Shown one piece after another: positions 13,407 through 25,751 of a stretch of 64,000 bases of DNA. Both the position numbers and the translations under genes were made by a program. The stretch covers positions 1,984,001-2,048,000 of the forward strand of contig NZ_CP015749.1 of the NCBI RefSeq assembly GCF_001742145.1, written 5' to 3'. The stretch comes from Pectobacterium parmentieri (GTDB lineage Bacteria; Pseudomonadota; Gammaproteobacteria; Enterobacterales; Enterobacteriaceae). The first letter of the stretch is position 1, and each line of letters opens with the position of its first letter. The notes beneath the pieces were generated by a model, which had not been told where the DNA came from, did not search any database, and saw only the letters and a program-made list of their open reading frames with translations.

Positions 13407-14018
13407 TCACTGACGCTGATCGTCCAGCGTGACGCCTTTCGGTGGCGTAAATGTAAATCGCGCGGCATTAACAGCGCCATTTTGCTGATTTTTCAGCACA
13501 TAGGTACTGCGCTGCCCATCTTGTTCCGTCGCAGTAAATTGCTTGATCGTGCCGTTTGTCGTCACATTAATCGCAAACTGCTTCAGATTACCGCTCGCTG
13601 ACTTCGGTGTAAGCTCGAAATCATCGCCCTTCTGCCGTACATCGTATTTATCCCAATCGCCGGTATCGTTACGCGTAATCAGGATGAACGGCGTATTACC
13701 CGTCGCATCTTTCAACCAGGTCGCGGTGACTTGCTCAACAAAGGGATTGTAGAACCAGAGCGTTTTTCCATCAGAAATCAATGCACTTTCATCAGGTGAT
13801 ATCGTTTTCCAGTTAAATAAGTTAGGGCGTTTTAACCACAGTTCCCCTTCCCCTTCCTGCACCGCTGCGCCATCCGCGCTGGTGACGGTCTGGCTGAAAT
13901 TTGCATGGAAACTGTTTACTTTATTGAGTCGTCCCTGCAAATCTTTTGCCGCGTCTGCATAGACAGCGGTTGACGTCATTCCCGTAATCAGGCAACTGAT
14001 AGCTAACCACTTTTTCAT
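13407..14018 (-). CDS. lolA: Outer-membrane lipoprotein carrier protein LolA
   Basis: Periplasmic chaperone that takes lipoproteins from LolCDE and delivers them to LolB at the outer membrane. About 203 residues with an N-terminal Sec signal peptide cleaved after the AVYA motif (near residue 21). The stretch [15 protein letters not shown] is characteristic of LolA. The ATG at 14018 is preferred because an AAAGGA ribosome-binding site lies 8 bases upstream; an in-frame ATG at 14024 is too close to it. Gene order ftsK-lolA-rarA-serS matches E. coli. Confidence 0.95.
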   Translation of the reverse strand: MKKWLAISCLITGMTSTAVYADAAKDLQGRLNKVNSFHANFSQTVTSADGAAVQEGEGELWLKRPNLFNWKTISPDESALISDGKTLWFYNPFVEQVTATWLKDATGNTPFILITRNDTGDWDKYDVRQKGDDFELTPKSASGNLKQFAINVTTNGTIKQFTATEQDGQRSTYVLKNQQNGAVNAARFTFTPPKGVTLDDQRQ

Positions 14019-14209
14019 ACGCATAATCCTTTGAATTTCCTGATATAACAGACCTTTTTTGTCAAGGCCAAACGCTTAGTGTTACGCCGATGTTCTTTGT
14101 AGATCACGGTTATTTGTGAACCATTGATATTTATGAATCTATGTTATCTGAACCCACTCGGACAATGGTAGATGAATTATCTGCTTATTAGCGCTTTTAC
14201 GCTTCTTTG

Positions 14210-14237
14210 CATAAGGGCTGCACACGCAGCCCTTATG
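14210..14237. repeat. Perfect hairpin between ftsK and lolA
   Basis: CATAAGGGCTGC (14210-14221) and GCAGCCCTTATG (14226-14237) form a 12-bp perfect stem with loop ACAC. No T-tract follows on either strand, so this is a poor terminator; it may be an mRNA processing or stability element downstream of ftsK. Confidence 0.6.
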
Positions 14238-14266
14238 ATGGAGTGATTTCAACGGATACCGCGTGG

Positions 14267-17200
14267 TTATTCCATTGATGGTGGTGCCAACACCTCGCGG
14301 TTACCATTGTGTCCAGGAGAGCTGACGATGCCCTGTGCCTCCATTTGCTCAACGATTCGCGCGGCGCGGTTATAGCCGATTCGGAACTGACGCTGTACGC
14401 CGGAGATTGATGCACGACGTTTATCGACCACAAATCCTACGGCCTGATCGAACAAAGGATCGAGTTCTTCATCGCCATCAAGACCGAGCCCCCCACCTTC
14501 CCCATCGTCGCCACCGCTGACGATATTATCAATATATTGAGGGCGACCACGTGCTTTCCAGTCTTGAACCACGGCATGGACTTCCTCATCGCGCACAAAA
14601 GCCCCATGCACACGGACAGGGATCGAGGAGTTGGGAGCCATATAAAGCATATCCCCCATTCCCAAGAGCGATTCAGCCCCCCCTTGATCGAGGATAGTCC
14701 GTGAGTCGATTTTGCTGGAAACGGTAAATGCGATACGTGTCGGGATATTTGCTTTGATAAGCCCAGTGATCACGTCAACGGAAGGACGTTGCGTCGCCAG
14801 TACCAGGTGAATCCCCGCGGCTCGCGCTTTTTGTGCCAATCGGGCAATCAGTTCTTCAACCTTCTTACCCACCGCCATTATCAGATCGGCAAATTCATCG
14901 ACCATGACGACAATATACGGCAGTTTCTCCAGCACTGGCGGCGTCATATCCATACTGTCGCCCGGTTTCCAGAACGGATCGGGAATTGGACGCCCCATCG
15001 CATTTGCTGTCATCACGCGTTCGTTGTATCCCGCCAGATTACGCACACCAAGCGCTGACATCAGCTTATAGCGACGCTCCATTTCACCGACACACCAGCG
15101 CAGCGCATTTGCCGCATCCTTCATGTCGGTCACAACTTCCGTCAACAAATGTGGAATGCCTTCGTACACGGAAAGTTCCAGCATTTTTGGATCGATCATG
15201 ATAAAGCGCACGTCTTCTGGCGTGGCTTTATACAACATACTGATGATCATAGCGTTGACGCCGACTGACTTACCCGATCCCGTGGTACCTGCAACCAGTA
15301 GGTGCGGCATTTTCGCCAGATCGGCAACGACGGGTTCGCCTGCAATATCTTTCCCCAACACGATTGCCAGCGGTGAAGGGTTATGTCGGAATGCGTCACA
15401 GTCCAGCACTTCTCGCAGATACACCGTCTGACGATGCGCATTTGGTAATTCCAGCCCAACATACGGTCTACCAGGAATCACCTCAACAATACGCACTGCA
15501 ACAACTGACAGTGACCGTGCCAAATCGCGTGACAAATTCGAGATACGCGCCGCTTTAACGCCCGGTGCTAAATCTAGTTCAAAACGCGTGATTACCGGAC
15601 CCGGAGAGTGATCGACCACATCCGCTTTTACCCGAAAATCAGCCAGACGCGCTTCAATCAATCGCGCAGTCTGTTCCAACGCGAAATTATCAACAGGCGC
15701 TTCGCTGGCGGGAGGCGGGGTCAACAAATCCAACGTTGGCAGCGGTGTTGTCGGTTTCTGGAGCGGTTGTTCATTACGCACCAGGAACGGATGAATCAGG
15801 CCATCCATTGCTGGATGGTGCGCTAGTGTATTTTCCTGTTTCACGTCCTCAACAGGCGCTGACGTCGGTTGCACTGGTTGACCAAACATCTGCGGGCTGC
15901 GCTCATCGTCGTCATCCTCATCTTCACCAGCATGCATCGGCGGGAACGTTGGCTCGGCACGATAGGACTGCTGTGAATACGGGGATTCGGATTCGCTAAA
16001 CGTATGCGGTGCAGATTCGTGCTCATTCTCCGCGCTAAACGGCGAGAACGAAAAGGCGTTATGCGGAGCCAGAGGGGTTGGATGAACAGGCTCACTGACC
16101 GCAGGTGACGCTAGCGAAACAGGGGTTTCCTCATCAGGCTGCGACGCGCTGGCGTCATAACGGGACTGCTGCTGTGCAGCGAAATCTCTGGCTAACTGTG
16201 CTTGCAGAAGTGCGTCTTCATCGTCTTCCTGTAACGGGTATGCTTCACCATAGCGCTGACGCTGCTGGTCCAGATACGCTTGTTGCAGCGCAGTTTCTTG
16301 CTGCGCGATGTCATCCGGTGTCTCTTCCTGATACACGTCGTTCGTCAATTCCGTTTCTACGCTATCGCTCTGCGCCTGTAGCCTTGCTTGCTCTTCGGCC
16401 AGTCGCTGCGACGGTAACTTTATTCCATATGATGCCAACTCGCGCCGAGTTGGAATCCGTACCGGATTAGGGCGTGGCAATTCCGGCCCTACACCGCGTT
16501 TAATCTGCGGATTATCATCTGCATCAGCGCTGAACGCCGGCATAAAGGTGTTATTCGCGTTGAAATCGATATCGTGTGCAGATTGTGACGGCTCAGCAGA
16601 CGGTTGAACCACTGGCGGCGTTACGATCGCCGGTACGACACTATTTCCGTAAGCACTCCCGTAAGACATAGACGCACTACCGTAGGGCTCAGGCGTGGTT
16701 ACGTTCTCCTGCACCGCTACAGGAGGTTCAGGGATCTCAAACGAATACAGCGGCGGATTCAGCGATGGCGTTGAGTCAATCACAGATGGGGTAACGGGCG
16801 GCACAATGCCAGGCAATGGCGAATCAGACAATGCTACTGGCGTTTCTGCCGAGAGCATCGGTTGTGTAGCAGTCGGCACGTTTTCAATTAAAGATGATGC
16901 TTCTTCTATCGCGTTGTCCGCTACCGTGTCGTGTACGGCATCAGCAACGGAAGGCGCAGAAAACAGAACGTCATCGTCATCTCGCGGTTGCGTTATCGCC
17001 TCACGGGAGGTTTCATCGTGAGGTAGGTTAAGCACATCGTTCTCATCCTCTTCGCGATAATCCTCATCACGATAGTCCTCATCGCGACGTGAACGGTTTG
17101 ACATGAATGTCAGACAACCCAATACACCAGCGCCAATTTTTTCGGCGATCGTTAACCATGACCAGCCGGTAAACAACGTTAACCCTGCGCCCCAGACACA

Positions 17201-17704
17201 CAGCAGAACCAGCGTCGCCCCCATGCTATTAAAACGTGGGATCATTGAGCTGCTCAATAGGCTTCCCAATACACCACCGGAAGCAAAATAGTAGAGATCG
17301 TCAATATTCAACGCCGCCAGACCACAAGAGGTCAGGATCAGCGCCAACGTTCCAATCAGGCGAAGTGAAAAAGTAAAGTATTCAATGGATTGGTGGTTAT
17401 CGCGCTGGCGGAAAGCCACCCAGCACAGGGATAACATAATCGGCGGAATGGCATAGGCCAGAACACCAAAAATAAAGAACAGCGTATCCGCCAGCCAGGC
17501 ACCTGCCACACCACCAACGTTATGGATAGGCTCATGCCACGCAGTCTGCGACCAACTGGGATCGGAGGGGCTGAAACTAAGCAATGCGACACTGAGATAA
17601 ACTGCAAAAAGTGCCACAACGATTAAAATCGCTTCAAGCAAACGACGTGTTCCGCTGAGTTTTTTCAGGGTAACGTCTTTATCTTCTGTATATTCCTGGC
17701 TCAA
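14267..17704 (-). CDS. ftsK: DNA translocase FtsK
   Basis: Membrane-anchored motor coupling division to chromosome segregation; it pumps DNA towards dif and activates XerCD. The N-terminal ~200 residues hold four membrane helices. A long Pro/Gln/Glu-rich linker spans about 200-640. The C-terminal motor has Walker A GTTGSGKS and Walker [12 protein letters not shown], followed by the winged-helix gamma domain ([19 protein letters not shown]) that reads KOPS. Total 1145 residues versus about 1329 in E. coli; the difference is in the linker, which varies between species. The start is TTG (17704), giving [10 protein letters not shown] as in E. coli, with a GGAGAG ribosome-binding site. Confidence 0.97.
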   Translation of the reverse strand: MSQEYTEDKDVTLKKLSGTRRLLEAILIVVALFAVYLSVALLSFSPSDPSWSQTAWHEPIHNVGGVAGAWLADTLFFIFGVLAYAIPPIMLSLCWVAFRQRDNHQSIEYFTFSLRLIGTLALILTSCGLAALNIDDLYYFASGGVLGSLLSSSMIPRFNSMGATLVLLCVWGAGLTLFTGWSWLTIAEKIGAGVLGCLTFMSNRSRRDEDYRDEDYREEDENDVLNLPHDETSREAITQPRDDDDVLFSAPSVADAVHDTVADNAIEEASSLIENVPTATQPMLSAETPVALSDSPLPGIVPPVTPSVIDSTPSLNPPLYSFEIPEPPVAVQENVTTPEPYGSASMSYGSAYGNSVVPAIVTPPVVQPSAEPSQSAHDIDFNANNTFMPAFSADADDNPQIKRGVGPELPRPNPVRIPTRRELASYGIKLPSQRLAEEQARLQAQSDSVETELTNDVYQEETPDDIAQQETALQQAYLDQQRQRYGEAYPLQEDDEDALLQAQLARDFAAQQQSRYDASASQPDEETPVSLASPAVSEPVHPTPLAPHNAFSFSPFSAENEHESAPHTFSESESPYSQQSYRAEPTFPPMHAGEDEDDDDERSPQMFGQPVQPTSAPVEDVKQENTLAHHPAMDGLIHPFLVRNEQPLQKPTTPLPTLDLLTPPPASEAPVDNFALEQTARLIEARLADFRVKADVVDHSPGPVITRFELDLAPGVKAARISNLSRDLARSLSVVAVRIVEVIPGRPYVGLELPNAHRQTVYLREVLDCDAFRHNPSPLAIVLGKDIAGEPVVADLAKMPHLLVAGTTGSGKSVGVNAMIISMLYKATPEDVRFIMIDPKMLELSVYEGIPHLLTEVVTDMKDAANALRWCVGEMERRYKLMSALGVRNLAGYNERVMTANAMGRPIPDPFWKPGDSMDMTPPVLEKLPYIVVMVDEFADLIMAVGKKVEELIARLAQKARAAGIHLVLATQRPSVDVITGLIKANIPTRIAFTVSSKIDSRTILDQGGAESLLGMGDMLYMAPNSSIPVRVHGAFVRDEEVHAVVQDWKARGRPQYIDNIVSGGDDGEGGGLGLDGDEELDPLFDQAVGFVVDKRRASISGVQRQFRIGYNRAARIVEQMEAQGIVSSPGHNGNREVLAPPSME

Positions 17705-17737
17705 GAGTCTCTCCAGGGGCCTGTAAGGTTTATGACA

Positions 17738-17761
17738 AAGCGCCGAGAAAACCCGGCGCTG
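17738..17761 (-). terminator. Probable lrp terminator
   Basis: AGCGCCG (17739-17745) pairs with CGGCGCT (17754-17760). On the minus strand it follows lrp and precedes ftsK, with only a short T-run (TTTG), so it is a weak or partial terminator. Confidence 0.5.
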
Positions 17762-17818
17762 GGACTGTATAAATTCACAGGAGTGTAGCTGAATTTATCG
17801 GGTTTTGCACCCACGCGT

Positions 17819-18313
17819 TTATCGAGTCTTAATGACCAGACGGTTGCTTTGCTTCACTTCTTCCATCACCACGTAAGTACGGGTGTCGTTTACACCCGGC
17901 AAACGCAGCAGCGTTTCGCCCAGGAGTTTACGGTAAGCGGACATGTCCGGTACGCGCGTTTTCAACAGGTAGTCAAAATCACCGGAAACCAGATGGCATT
18001 CCTGAATTTCTTCCAACTTCTGCACCGCAGAGTTAAACTGTTCAAACACATCAGGCGCACCGCGATTTAGCGTTATTTCAACGAAAACCAGCAGTGACGC
18101 ATCCAGATAATGCGGGTTTAGCAGCGCTGTGTAGCCATTAATGAAACCCTGTCTTTCCAGACGACGCACACGCTCCAGACAAGGTGTTGGCGACAGCCCA
18201 ACCCGTTTGGAAAGCTCGACATTGGAAATACGCCCATCTTTTTGCAATTCGTTCAGGATGTTACGATCAATACGATCGAGATCTTTTCCTGGTCGCTTTT
18301 TAGTGTCTACCAT
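17819..18313 (-). CDS. lrp: Leucine-responsive regulatory protein
   Basis: Global regulator of amino-acid metabolism, fimbriae and feast/famine responses, forming octamers and hexadecamers. 164 residues and nearly identical to E. coli Lrp as recalled. It has an N-terminal helix-turn-helix (ISNVELSKRVGLSPTPCLERVRRLE, about 30-55) and a C-terminal RAM (AsnC-type) effector domain. It is divergent from trxB and upstream of ftsK on the same strand, as in E. coli. A long untranslated leader is likely, because about 580 bp lie between lrp and trxB. Confidence 0.98.
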   Translation of the reverse strand: MVDTKKRPGKDLDRIDRNILNELQKDGRISNVELSKRVGLSPTPCLERVRRLERQGFINGYTALLNPHYLDASLLVFVEITLNRGAPDVFEQFNSAVQKLEEIQECHLVSGDFDYLLKTRVPDMSAYRKLLGETLLRLPGVNDTRTYVVMEEVKQSNRLVIKTR

Positions 18314-19860
<1,547 letters not shown>

Positions 19861-19872
19861 AACGATAGCTGA

Positions 19873-19904
19873 AACGGAGCGGCGGCGGCCGTTCCGTTTT
19901 CTTC
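19873..19904 (+). terminator. trxB terminator
   Basis: Stem of about 11 bp (AACGGA-G-CGGC, 19873-19883, with GCCG-T-TCCGTT, 19888-19898) followed by TTTCTTCC, 12 bp after the trxB stop. Confidence 0.75.
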
Positions 19905-20097
19905 CTTCCGATTTGCCTGTCGCAACACAAAAATTGATCGCCTCCCTCATTTCCCCTCTCCTTTTCGTTTGCAGCGCGTTCCTGTCGCGGTAACATGGCG
20001 GCATTCTGTATGATAGAAGATAATTTTGTTACCCAACGGTTACATAAGCGTTATTTTCTATTAAGTCCATTTCTGCAACATAACGAACTGGTCCCCG

Positions 20098-21864
20098 ATG
20101 AAAAAAACCAGACAGCAAGAACTAACCGCTTGGCTGAAACAACAAAGCAAGCTGGCACAACGTTGGTTACGCCTTTCACTGCTGCTTGGGTTCCTGAGCG
20201 GTGCGTTAATCGTGGCGCAAGCCTGGCTATTAGCTACTCTGCTTCATGCCTTGATCATTGAACATGCCCCCCGAGAGTCCCTGTTTTCTCCTTTCCTTCT
20301 GCTGATCGCTACATTTATTCTGCGTGCGCTTAACAGCCTGTTACGTGAGCGTGTCGGTTTTCTTTGCGGACAAGCGGTTCGGCAGCACATTCGCAAACTG
20401 GTACTGGATCGACTACAACAGCTTGGCCCAGCCTGGGTTCAGGGTAAGCCCGCCGGCAGTTGGGCAACGATTATCCTTGAACAGGTGGATGATATGCAGG
20501 ACTATTACGCCCGCTATCTGCCGCAAATGTATCTTGCCGCACTGATCCCGCTGCTTATCTTGATCACCATCTTTCCGCTCAACTGGGCTGCGGGTCTGAT
20601 TCTGTTTCTGACTGCACCGCTCATCCCTCTGTTTATGGCACTGGTCGGCATGGGCGCAGCGGATGCCAACCGCCGTAATTTTTTGGCGTTGGCTCGCCTG
20701 AGCGGGCACTTCCTCGATCGCCTGCGCGGGATGGAAACTCTACGCCTGTTTCATCGCGGTCAGGCTGAAACCGAACAAATCCGCCATGCTTCCGAAGATT
20801 TCCGTAGCCGCACCATGGAAGTGCTGCGTATGGCATTTCTCTCCTCGGGCGTGCTGGAATTTTTCGCCTCTATTTCGATCGCGGTTGTCGCCGTCTATTT
20901 CGGTTTCTCTTATCTCGGTGAGCTGGATTTTGGCCATTATGGAATGGGCGTGACGCTCTTCGCCGGTTTTCTCGTGCTGATTCTTGCGCCGGAATTCTTT
21001 CAACCTTTACGCGATCTGGGCACCTTCTACCATGCCAAAGCTCAAGCTATCGGTGCAGCGGAATCACTGGTGACCTTTTTAGCCGAGGAAGGCGAATCGG
21101 TTGGCTTTGGCACACATGAATTCAGCAGCGATACCGCGATTGCCATCCGCGCGGAAGACTTGGTTGTACTCGCACCCAATGGCACGCCATTAACCCAACC
21201 GTTAACGTTCAATATCCGTGCTGGCGAACGTATCGCGTTGGTCGGTATCAGCGGAGCAGGAAAAAGTTCACTGCTTAATGCTCTGCTAGGGTTCCTGCCC
21301 TATCGCGGCTCATTAACCGTTAATGGCAAAGCGCTAAACACACTTACGCCTGAATCGTGGCGTAAACAATTGAGCTGGGTCGGGCAAAATCCCCATTTGC
21401 CGGAACCAACGCTGCGCAGCAATATTCTGCTCGGTAACCCGCAGGCCAGCATTGTGGCGTTACAGCAGGCGATTGAGCGTGCCTATGTGCAGGAATTTCT
21501 ACTGCAACTCCCACAAGGGCTGGAAACAACGATCGGCGATGGTGCTGCCCGTTTATCCGTCGGTCAGGCGCAGCGCATCGCCGTCGCCCGTGCGCTTATC
21601 CATCCTTGCAACTTATTACTACTGGATGAACCGTCAGCCAGCCTCGATGCCCATAGTGAGGAGTTGGTTATGGCCGCACTGAACACGGCAGCACGTTCCC
21701 AGACCACGCTGCTGGTCACGCACCAACTCAACGATATCACCGAGTATGACGCGATTTGGGTGATGGACGAGGGTCGCCTGGTCCAGCAGGGGGACTATCA
21801 AACACTTCGCGCCGAAACAGGCCCTTTCGCGGCACTGCTGGCACAACGACAGGGGGTGCTGTAA
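20098..21864 (+). CDS. cydD: Cysteine/glutathione ABC exporter subunit CydD
   Basis: Half of the heterodimeric CydDC exporter, which sends cysteine and glutathione to the periplasm and is needed for assembly of cytochrome bd oxidase and c-type cytochromes. 588 residues: six membrane helices (about 20-310), then an ATPase domain with Walker A GISGAGKS, signature LSVGQAQRIAVARAL (degenerate relative to LSGGQ, as is usual in CydD) and Walker B LLLLDEPSASLD. The ribosome-binding site is weak. Its stop codon overlaps the cydC start (TAATG), so the two are translationally coupled. Confidence 0.96.
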   Translation: MKKTRQQELTAWLKQQSKLAQRWLRLSLLLGFLSGALIVAQAWLLATLLHALIIEHAPRESLFSPFLLLIATFILRALNSLLRERVGFLCGQAVRQHIRKLVLDRLQQLGPAWVQGKPAGSWATIILEQVDDMQDYYARYLPQMYLAALIPLLILITIFPLNWAAGLILFLTAPLIPLFMALVGMGAADANRRNFLALARLSGHFLDRLRGMETLRLFHRGQAETEQIRHASEDFRSRTMEVLRMAFLSSGVLEFFASISIAVVAVYFGFSYLGELDFGHYGMGVTLFAGFLVLILAPEFFQPLRDLGTFYHAKAQAIGAAESLVTFLAEEGESVGFGTHEFSSDTAIAIRAEDLVVLAPNGTPLTQPLTFNIRAGERIALVGISGAGKSSLLNALLGFLPYRGSLTVNGKALNTLTPESWRKQLSWVGQNPHLPEPTLRSNILLGNPQASIVALQQAIERAYVQEFLLQLPQGLETTIGDGAARLSVGQAQRIAVARALIHPCNLLLLDEPSASLDAHSEELVMAALNTAARSQTTLLVTHQLNDITEYDAIWVMDEGRLVQQGDYQTLRAETGPFAALLAQRQGVL

Positions 21865-23603
21865 TGGCTCAGATAAAAACGATGCGAGTATTAAAACCAT
21901 TTCTGGCACTTTATCGTCAGCACATTTGGCGCTTAAGCTTAGGCGTGGTACTGGCAATCGCCACATTGCTGGCCAGCATCGGCCTGCTCGCCCTATCCGG
22001 CTGGTTTCTCGCTGGGGCCGCACTGGCAGGGATTGTCGGGCTACTCACTTTTAACTACATGCTACCCGCTGCAGGCGTGCGGGGTGCCGCTATCGCCCGT
22101 ACCGCAGGGCGTTATGGGGAAAGAGTCGTCAGCCACGATGCGACATTTCGTGTTCTGCTACGTCTGCGCGTTTTCACCTTTTCTCGCATTCTGCCGCTCT
22201 CTCCAGGCGGGCTGGCACAGTTTCGTCAGGCTGAACTGCTAAACCGACTTGTGGCAGACGTTGATACACTTGACCACCTCTACCTTCGCGTTATTTCACC
22301 TATTGTCAGCGCGTTGGCCGTCATTCTCATCGTCTGTTACGGTCTGAGCTTCATTGATGCCGCATTGGCTCTGACGCTTGGTGCCATCATGCTGGTGCTC
22401 TTGCTCTGTCTGCCTATGGTGTTTTATCGGGCAGGTAACGGCATTGGGCAGGATTTGACCGCACTGCGCGCGCAATACCGCCTGCTGCTAACCACCTGGC
22501 TGCAAGGTCAGGCGGAGTTAACCGTTTTTGGCGCACTAGATCGCGTCCGTCAACAGTTGGCACTGGTGGAAATTAACTGGCTGCGTCGCCAGCGCCAGCA
22601 GGCCAACCTTACCGGTCTGTCTCAGGCGGTGATGATTTTATGCAGTGGCCTAACCGTTACGCTGATTCTGTGGCTCGCCGCCGATGGTGTTGGCGGCAAC
22701 ACACAGCCCGGTGCGTTAATCGCCCTGTTCGTGTTCGCGTCACTTGCTGCCTTCGAAGCACTGGCACCGGTCACAGTGGCCTTCCAGCATATGGGACAAG
22801 TCATTGCTTCCGCCGCAAGGGTCGATCAAATCATTCGTCAGCCTATTGACGTCACGTTCCCAACGCGTGGCCCGGAAACCTCTCGCACAGCTTTACTTGA
22901 ACTCTCACATGTCAACTTCACTTATCCCGGTCAGCCACAGCCCGTGCTGCAAAATATCACGCTCTCGATTCAAGCAGGCGAACATCTGGCGCTGCTGGGG
23001 CGCACCGGATGCGGGAAATCGACGCTATTACAATTGCTGACTCGGGCATGGGATTGTGAATACGGAGACATTACGCTCAATGGACACCCGCTTGCCAATT
23101 GGCGGGAAGACGATCTCCGCGCCATGATGAGCGTCGTACCACAGCGTGTGCACATTTTCAGCGCAACGCTCCGTGATAACCTGTTACTGGCAGCACCGAC
23201 TGCACGAGATGAAAAACTGGCAGAGGTATTACAACAGGTCGGGTTGGAAAAGCTGCTGGAAAATGAGGGGCTGAATGCTTGGCTAGGAGAAGGCGGTCGT
23301 CAACTCTCCGGTGGTGAACAGCGTCGCATCGCGTTAGCGCGTGCGCTATTGCATGATGCGCCATTAGTTCTGTTGGATGAACCCACAGAGGGGCTGGACG
23401 CAGAAACAGAAAAACGTATTCTGCAGCTACTCCGCCAGCACTGTGCCAATAAGACGCTGATCGTTATCACCCATCGGTTATACGGTTTAGAATCAATGGA
23501 TCGCATCTGTATTCTGGACGATGGTAAAGTGCTCGAACAGGGCAGCCATCAGACGTTGATGGCACAACAAGGTCGTTATTGGCAATTCCGCCAACACGTT
23601 TAA
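21864..23603 (+). CDS. cydC: Cysteine/glutathione ABC exporter subunit CydC
   Basis: Partner of CydD. 579 residues: six membrane helices (about 15-310), then an ATPase domain with Walker A GRTGCGKS, canonical signature [15 protein letters not shown] and Walker [14 protein letters not shown]. The start at ATG 21864 overlaps the cydD stop by one base; the frame remains open upstream to 21756 inside cydD but that part is not homologous to the family. aat follows within about 35 bp, as in E. coli. Confidence 0.96.
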   Translation: MAQIKTMRVLKPFLALYRQHIWRLSLGVVLAIATLLASIGLLALSGWFLAGAALAGIVGLLTFNYMLPAAGVRGAAIARTAGRYGERVVSHDATFRVLLRLRVFTFSRILPLSPGGLAQFRQAELLNRLVADVDTLDHLYLRVISPIVSALAVILIVCYGLSFIDAALALTLGAIMLVLLLCLPMVFYRAGNGIGQDLTALRAQYRLLLTTWLQGQAELTVFGALDRVRQQLALVEINWLRRQRQQANLTGLSQAVMILCSGLTVTLILWLAADGVGGNTQPGALIALFVFASLAAFEALAPVTVAFQHMGQVIASAARVDQIIRQPIDVTFPTRGPETSRTALLELSHVNFTYPGQPQPVLQNITLSIQAGEHLALLGRTGCGKSTLLQLLTRAWDCEYGDITLNGHPLANWREDDLRAMMSVVPQRVHIFSATLRDNLLLAAPTARDEKLAEVLQQVGLEKLLENEGLNAWLGEGGRQLSGGEQRRIALARALLHDAPLVLLDEPTEGLDAETEKRILQLLRQHCANKTLIVITHRLYGLESMDRICILDDGKVLEQGSHQTLMAQQGRYWQFRQHV

Positions 23604-23637
23604 GGGAAGCGTCGTTGCAATACAACGTTTGAAAAAC

Positions 23638-24342
23638 ATGCGCCTATATCAGCTATCGTCTCAATCGCTTCAGTTTCCTGACCCGAATCATGCGCTGGAC
23701 GACCCCAATGGCCTGCTGGCCGTTGGCGGCGATCTCTCCGTCCCCCGGCTAAACGCGGCCTATCGGCAGGGAATTTTCCCCTGGTTCTCCCCCGGTGAAC
23801 CGATCTTATGGTGGTCTCCAAATCCGCGCGCAGTCCTGTTTCCCGGCGAATTTCACCTCAGCCGTAGTATGAAAAAATTTCTGAAGCGCCACGCTTTTAT
23901 CGCCACGCTAAATCAGGCATTTGATGATGTCATTCACGCTTGTGCGCACGAGCACCATGACGGCACCTGGATTACGCCGGATATAATTTCAGCTTATCGT
24001 CAACTTCATCAGGTTGGGAAAGCACATTCCGTCGAAGTGTGGCACAATGGCGCACTGGTTGGTGGGTTATATGGTATTGAACAAGGGCGATTATTTTGCG
24101 GCGAATCAATGTTCAGCCGCACGGATAACGCCTCAAAATACGCGCTGTTGGTGTTTCAGCAGCATTTTTTTCGCCATGGCGGCCAGTTGATTGACTGTCA
24201 GGTGTTAAATTCCCACACAGCCTCGCTGGGCGTGAGTGAAATTCCCCGAGATCGCTTTCTGCAGCAGCTTTCCCACTGGCAGGATATCGCAGTCGATGGC
24301 GGTTGTTGGTTACCACAACAGCTCGCCGAACCGACATGGTGA
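23638..24342 (+). CDS. aat: Leucyl/phenylalanyl-tRNA-protein transferase
   Basis: N-end-rule enzyme that adds Leu or Phe from aminoacyl-tRNA to proteins with N-terminal Arg or Lys, marking them for ClpS/ClpAP. 234 residues as in E. coli; conserved blocks [33 protein letters not shown] and [15 protein letters not shown] are present. ATG 23638 (MRLYQL) is chosen over an in-frame TTG at 23629 by family length. Its functional partners clpA and clpS lie about 1.5 kb downstream. Confidence 0.95.
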   Translation: MRLYQLSSQSLQFPDPNHALDDPNGLLAVGGDLSVPRLNAAYRQGIFPWFSPGEPILWWSPNPRAVLFPGEFHLSRSMKKFLKRHAFIATLNQAFDDVIHACAHEHHDGTWITPDIISAYRQLHQVGKAHSVEVWHNGALVGGLYGIEQGRLFCGESMFSRTDNASKYALLVFQQHFFRHGGQLIDCQVLNSHTASLGVSEIPRDRFLQQLSHWQDIAVDGGCWLPQQLAEPTW

Positions 24343-24437
24343 TAAAGGAAACCGGGTAAATAACGCTCCAAACGTGAACGCTTCTTTACATAATGTCGGT
24401 TTTTCGGCATTATCTTGCGGTTAAAAAATAAAGGTAG

Positions 24438-24674
<237 letters not shown>

Positions 24675-24727
24675 CCGGTTCGCTCATCGCTCATAACAGC
24701 GATAAATGAGGATGTGACTCCTTCTCC

Positions 24728-24760
24728 AGCCCTTTCCCTCGTGGTAAGGGCTTTTGTTTT
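24728..24760 (+). terminator. infA terminator
   Basis: AGCCCTT (24728-24734) pairs with AAGGGCT (24746-24752), followed by TTTGTTTTC. It lies about 55 bp after the infA stop. Confidence 0.8.
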
Positions 24761-24876
24761 CTGAGACATTTTCCGTCCCTATCTTCACGCTAGCGTCATC
24801 TTGCCCATCGCCTTTCAATCCTGACTCAACGATCGTGCCAAATAAAATCATCTCTTTTGCAAACATAATTGGCATA

Positions 24877-25201
<325 letters not shown>

Positions 25202-25259
25202 GTTAGTATGGATATAAATTAACGATACGATTGATGAAATGCTCATATAAGGACGTGAC

Positions 25260-25640
25260 ATGTTTAAACCGAATAGCTTAATCATTTATGTTGAAGATGT
25301 TTCATTAAGTACTGAATTTTATAAAAAAATATTAAAATCAGACCCATTAGAAACCTATGAGGAATTTTCTGTTTTTCCTCTCGCCTCCGAGTTTATTTTA
25401 GGCATTCAGTCTAAATCGGGAATTGATCCAAAACCTCAAGCCCAATTTGGTGGGTTTGAAATTTGCCTGTCAGATGTCACCCCTGATGCTGTAGACACGA
25501 TATATCAGGAATGGAAAAAGTTAGGCGTAAAATTTGAACTCGAACCAATAAATCTTGAGTTCGGTTATACCTTTGTTGCCATAGATCCTGATGGGCATCG
25601 ACTGAGAGTCTGCGCGACGGATACAAGCAACATTTCCTAG
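25260..25640 (+). CDS. VOC-family (glyoxalase/bleomycin-resistance-like) protein
   Basis: 126-residue protein with the vicinal-oxygen-chelate beta-alpha-beta fold: N-terminal SLIIYVEDVSLSTEFYKKIL and C-terminal YTFVAIDPDGHRLRVC are the typical paired modules. The usual metal ligands are not all evident (no His in the first strand), so enzymatic activity is uncertain and a ligand-binding role is possible. An AAGGA ribosome-binding site precedes the ATG. It is clearly more AT-rich than infA and clpA on either side and lies directly after an ERIC copy at a site where E. coli has serW, suggesting a recently acquired single gene. Substrate unknown. Confidence 0.75.
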   Translation: MFKPNSLIIYVEDVSLSTEFYKKILKSDPLETYEEFSVFPLASEFILGIQSKSGIDPKPQAQFGGFEICLSDVTPDAVDTIYQEWKKLGVKFELEPINLEFGYTFVAIDPDGHRLRVCATDTSNIS

Positions 25641-25704
25641 CCAGAGGCAACCTGTAGATAGGTGTATTGCTCTGTGTATTCTATGACAATGCGCATCTGC
25701 CAAT

Positions 25705-25732
25705 AAAAAAGGGATGCATCAGCATCCCTTTT
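25705..25732. terminator. Bidirectional terminator, VOC gene / clpA
   Basis: GGGATGC (25711-25717) pairs with GCATCCC (25722-25728) around ATCA, with AAAAAA before and TTTT after, so it works in both directions between the two convergent genes. Confidence 0.85.
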
Positions 25733-25751
25733 AGGTAACACGCAGTATCAA

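Noticed and set aside
14210-14237. Rho-independent terminator for ftsK
   Set aside because: The stem is perfect but no T-tract follows on either strand; kept only as a hairpin.
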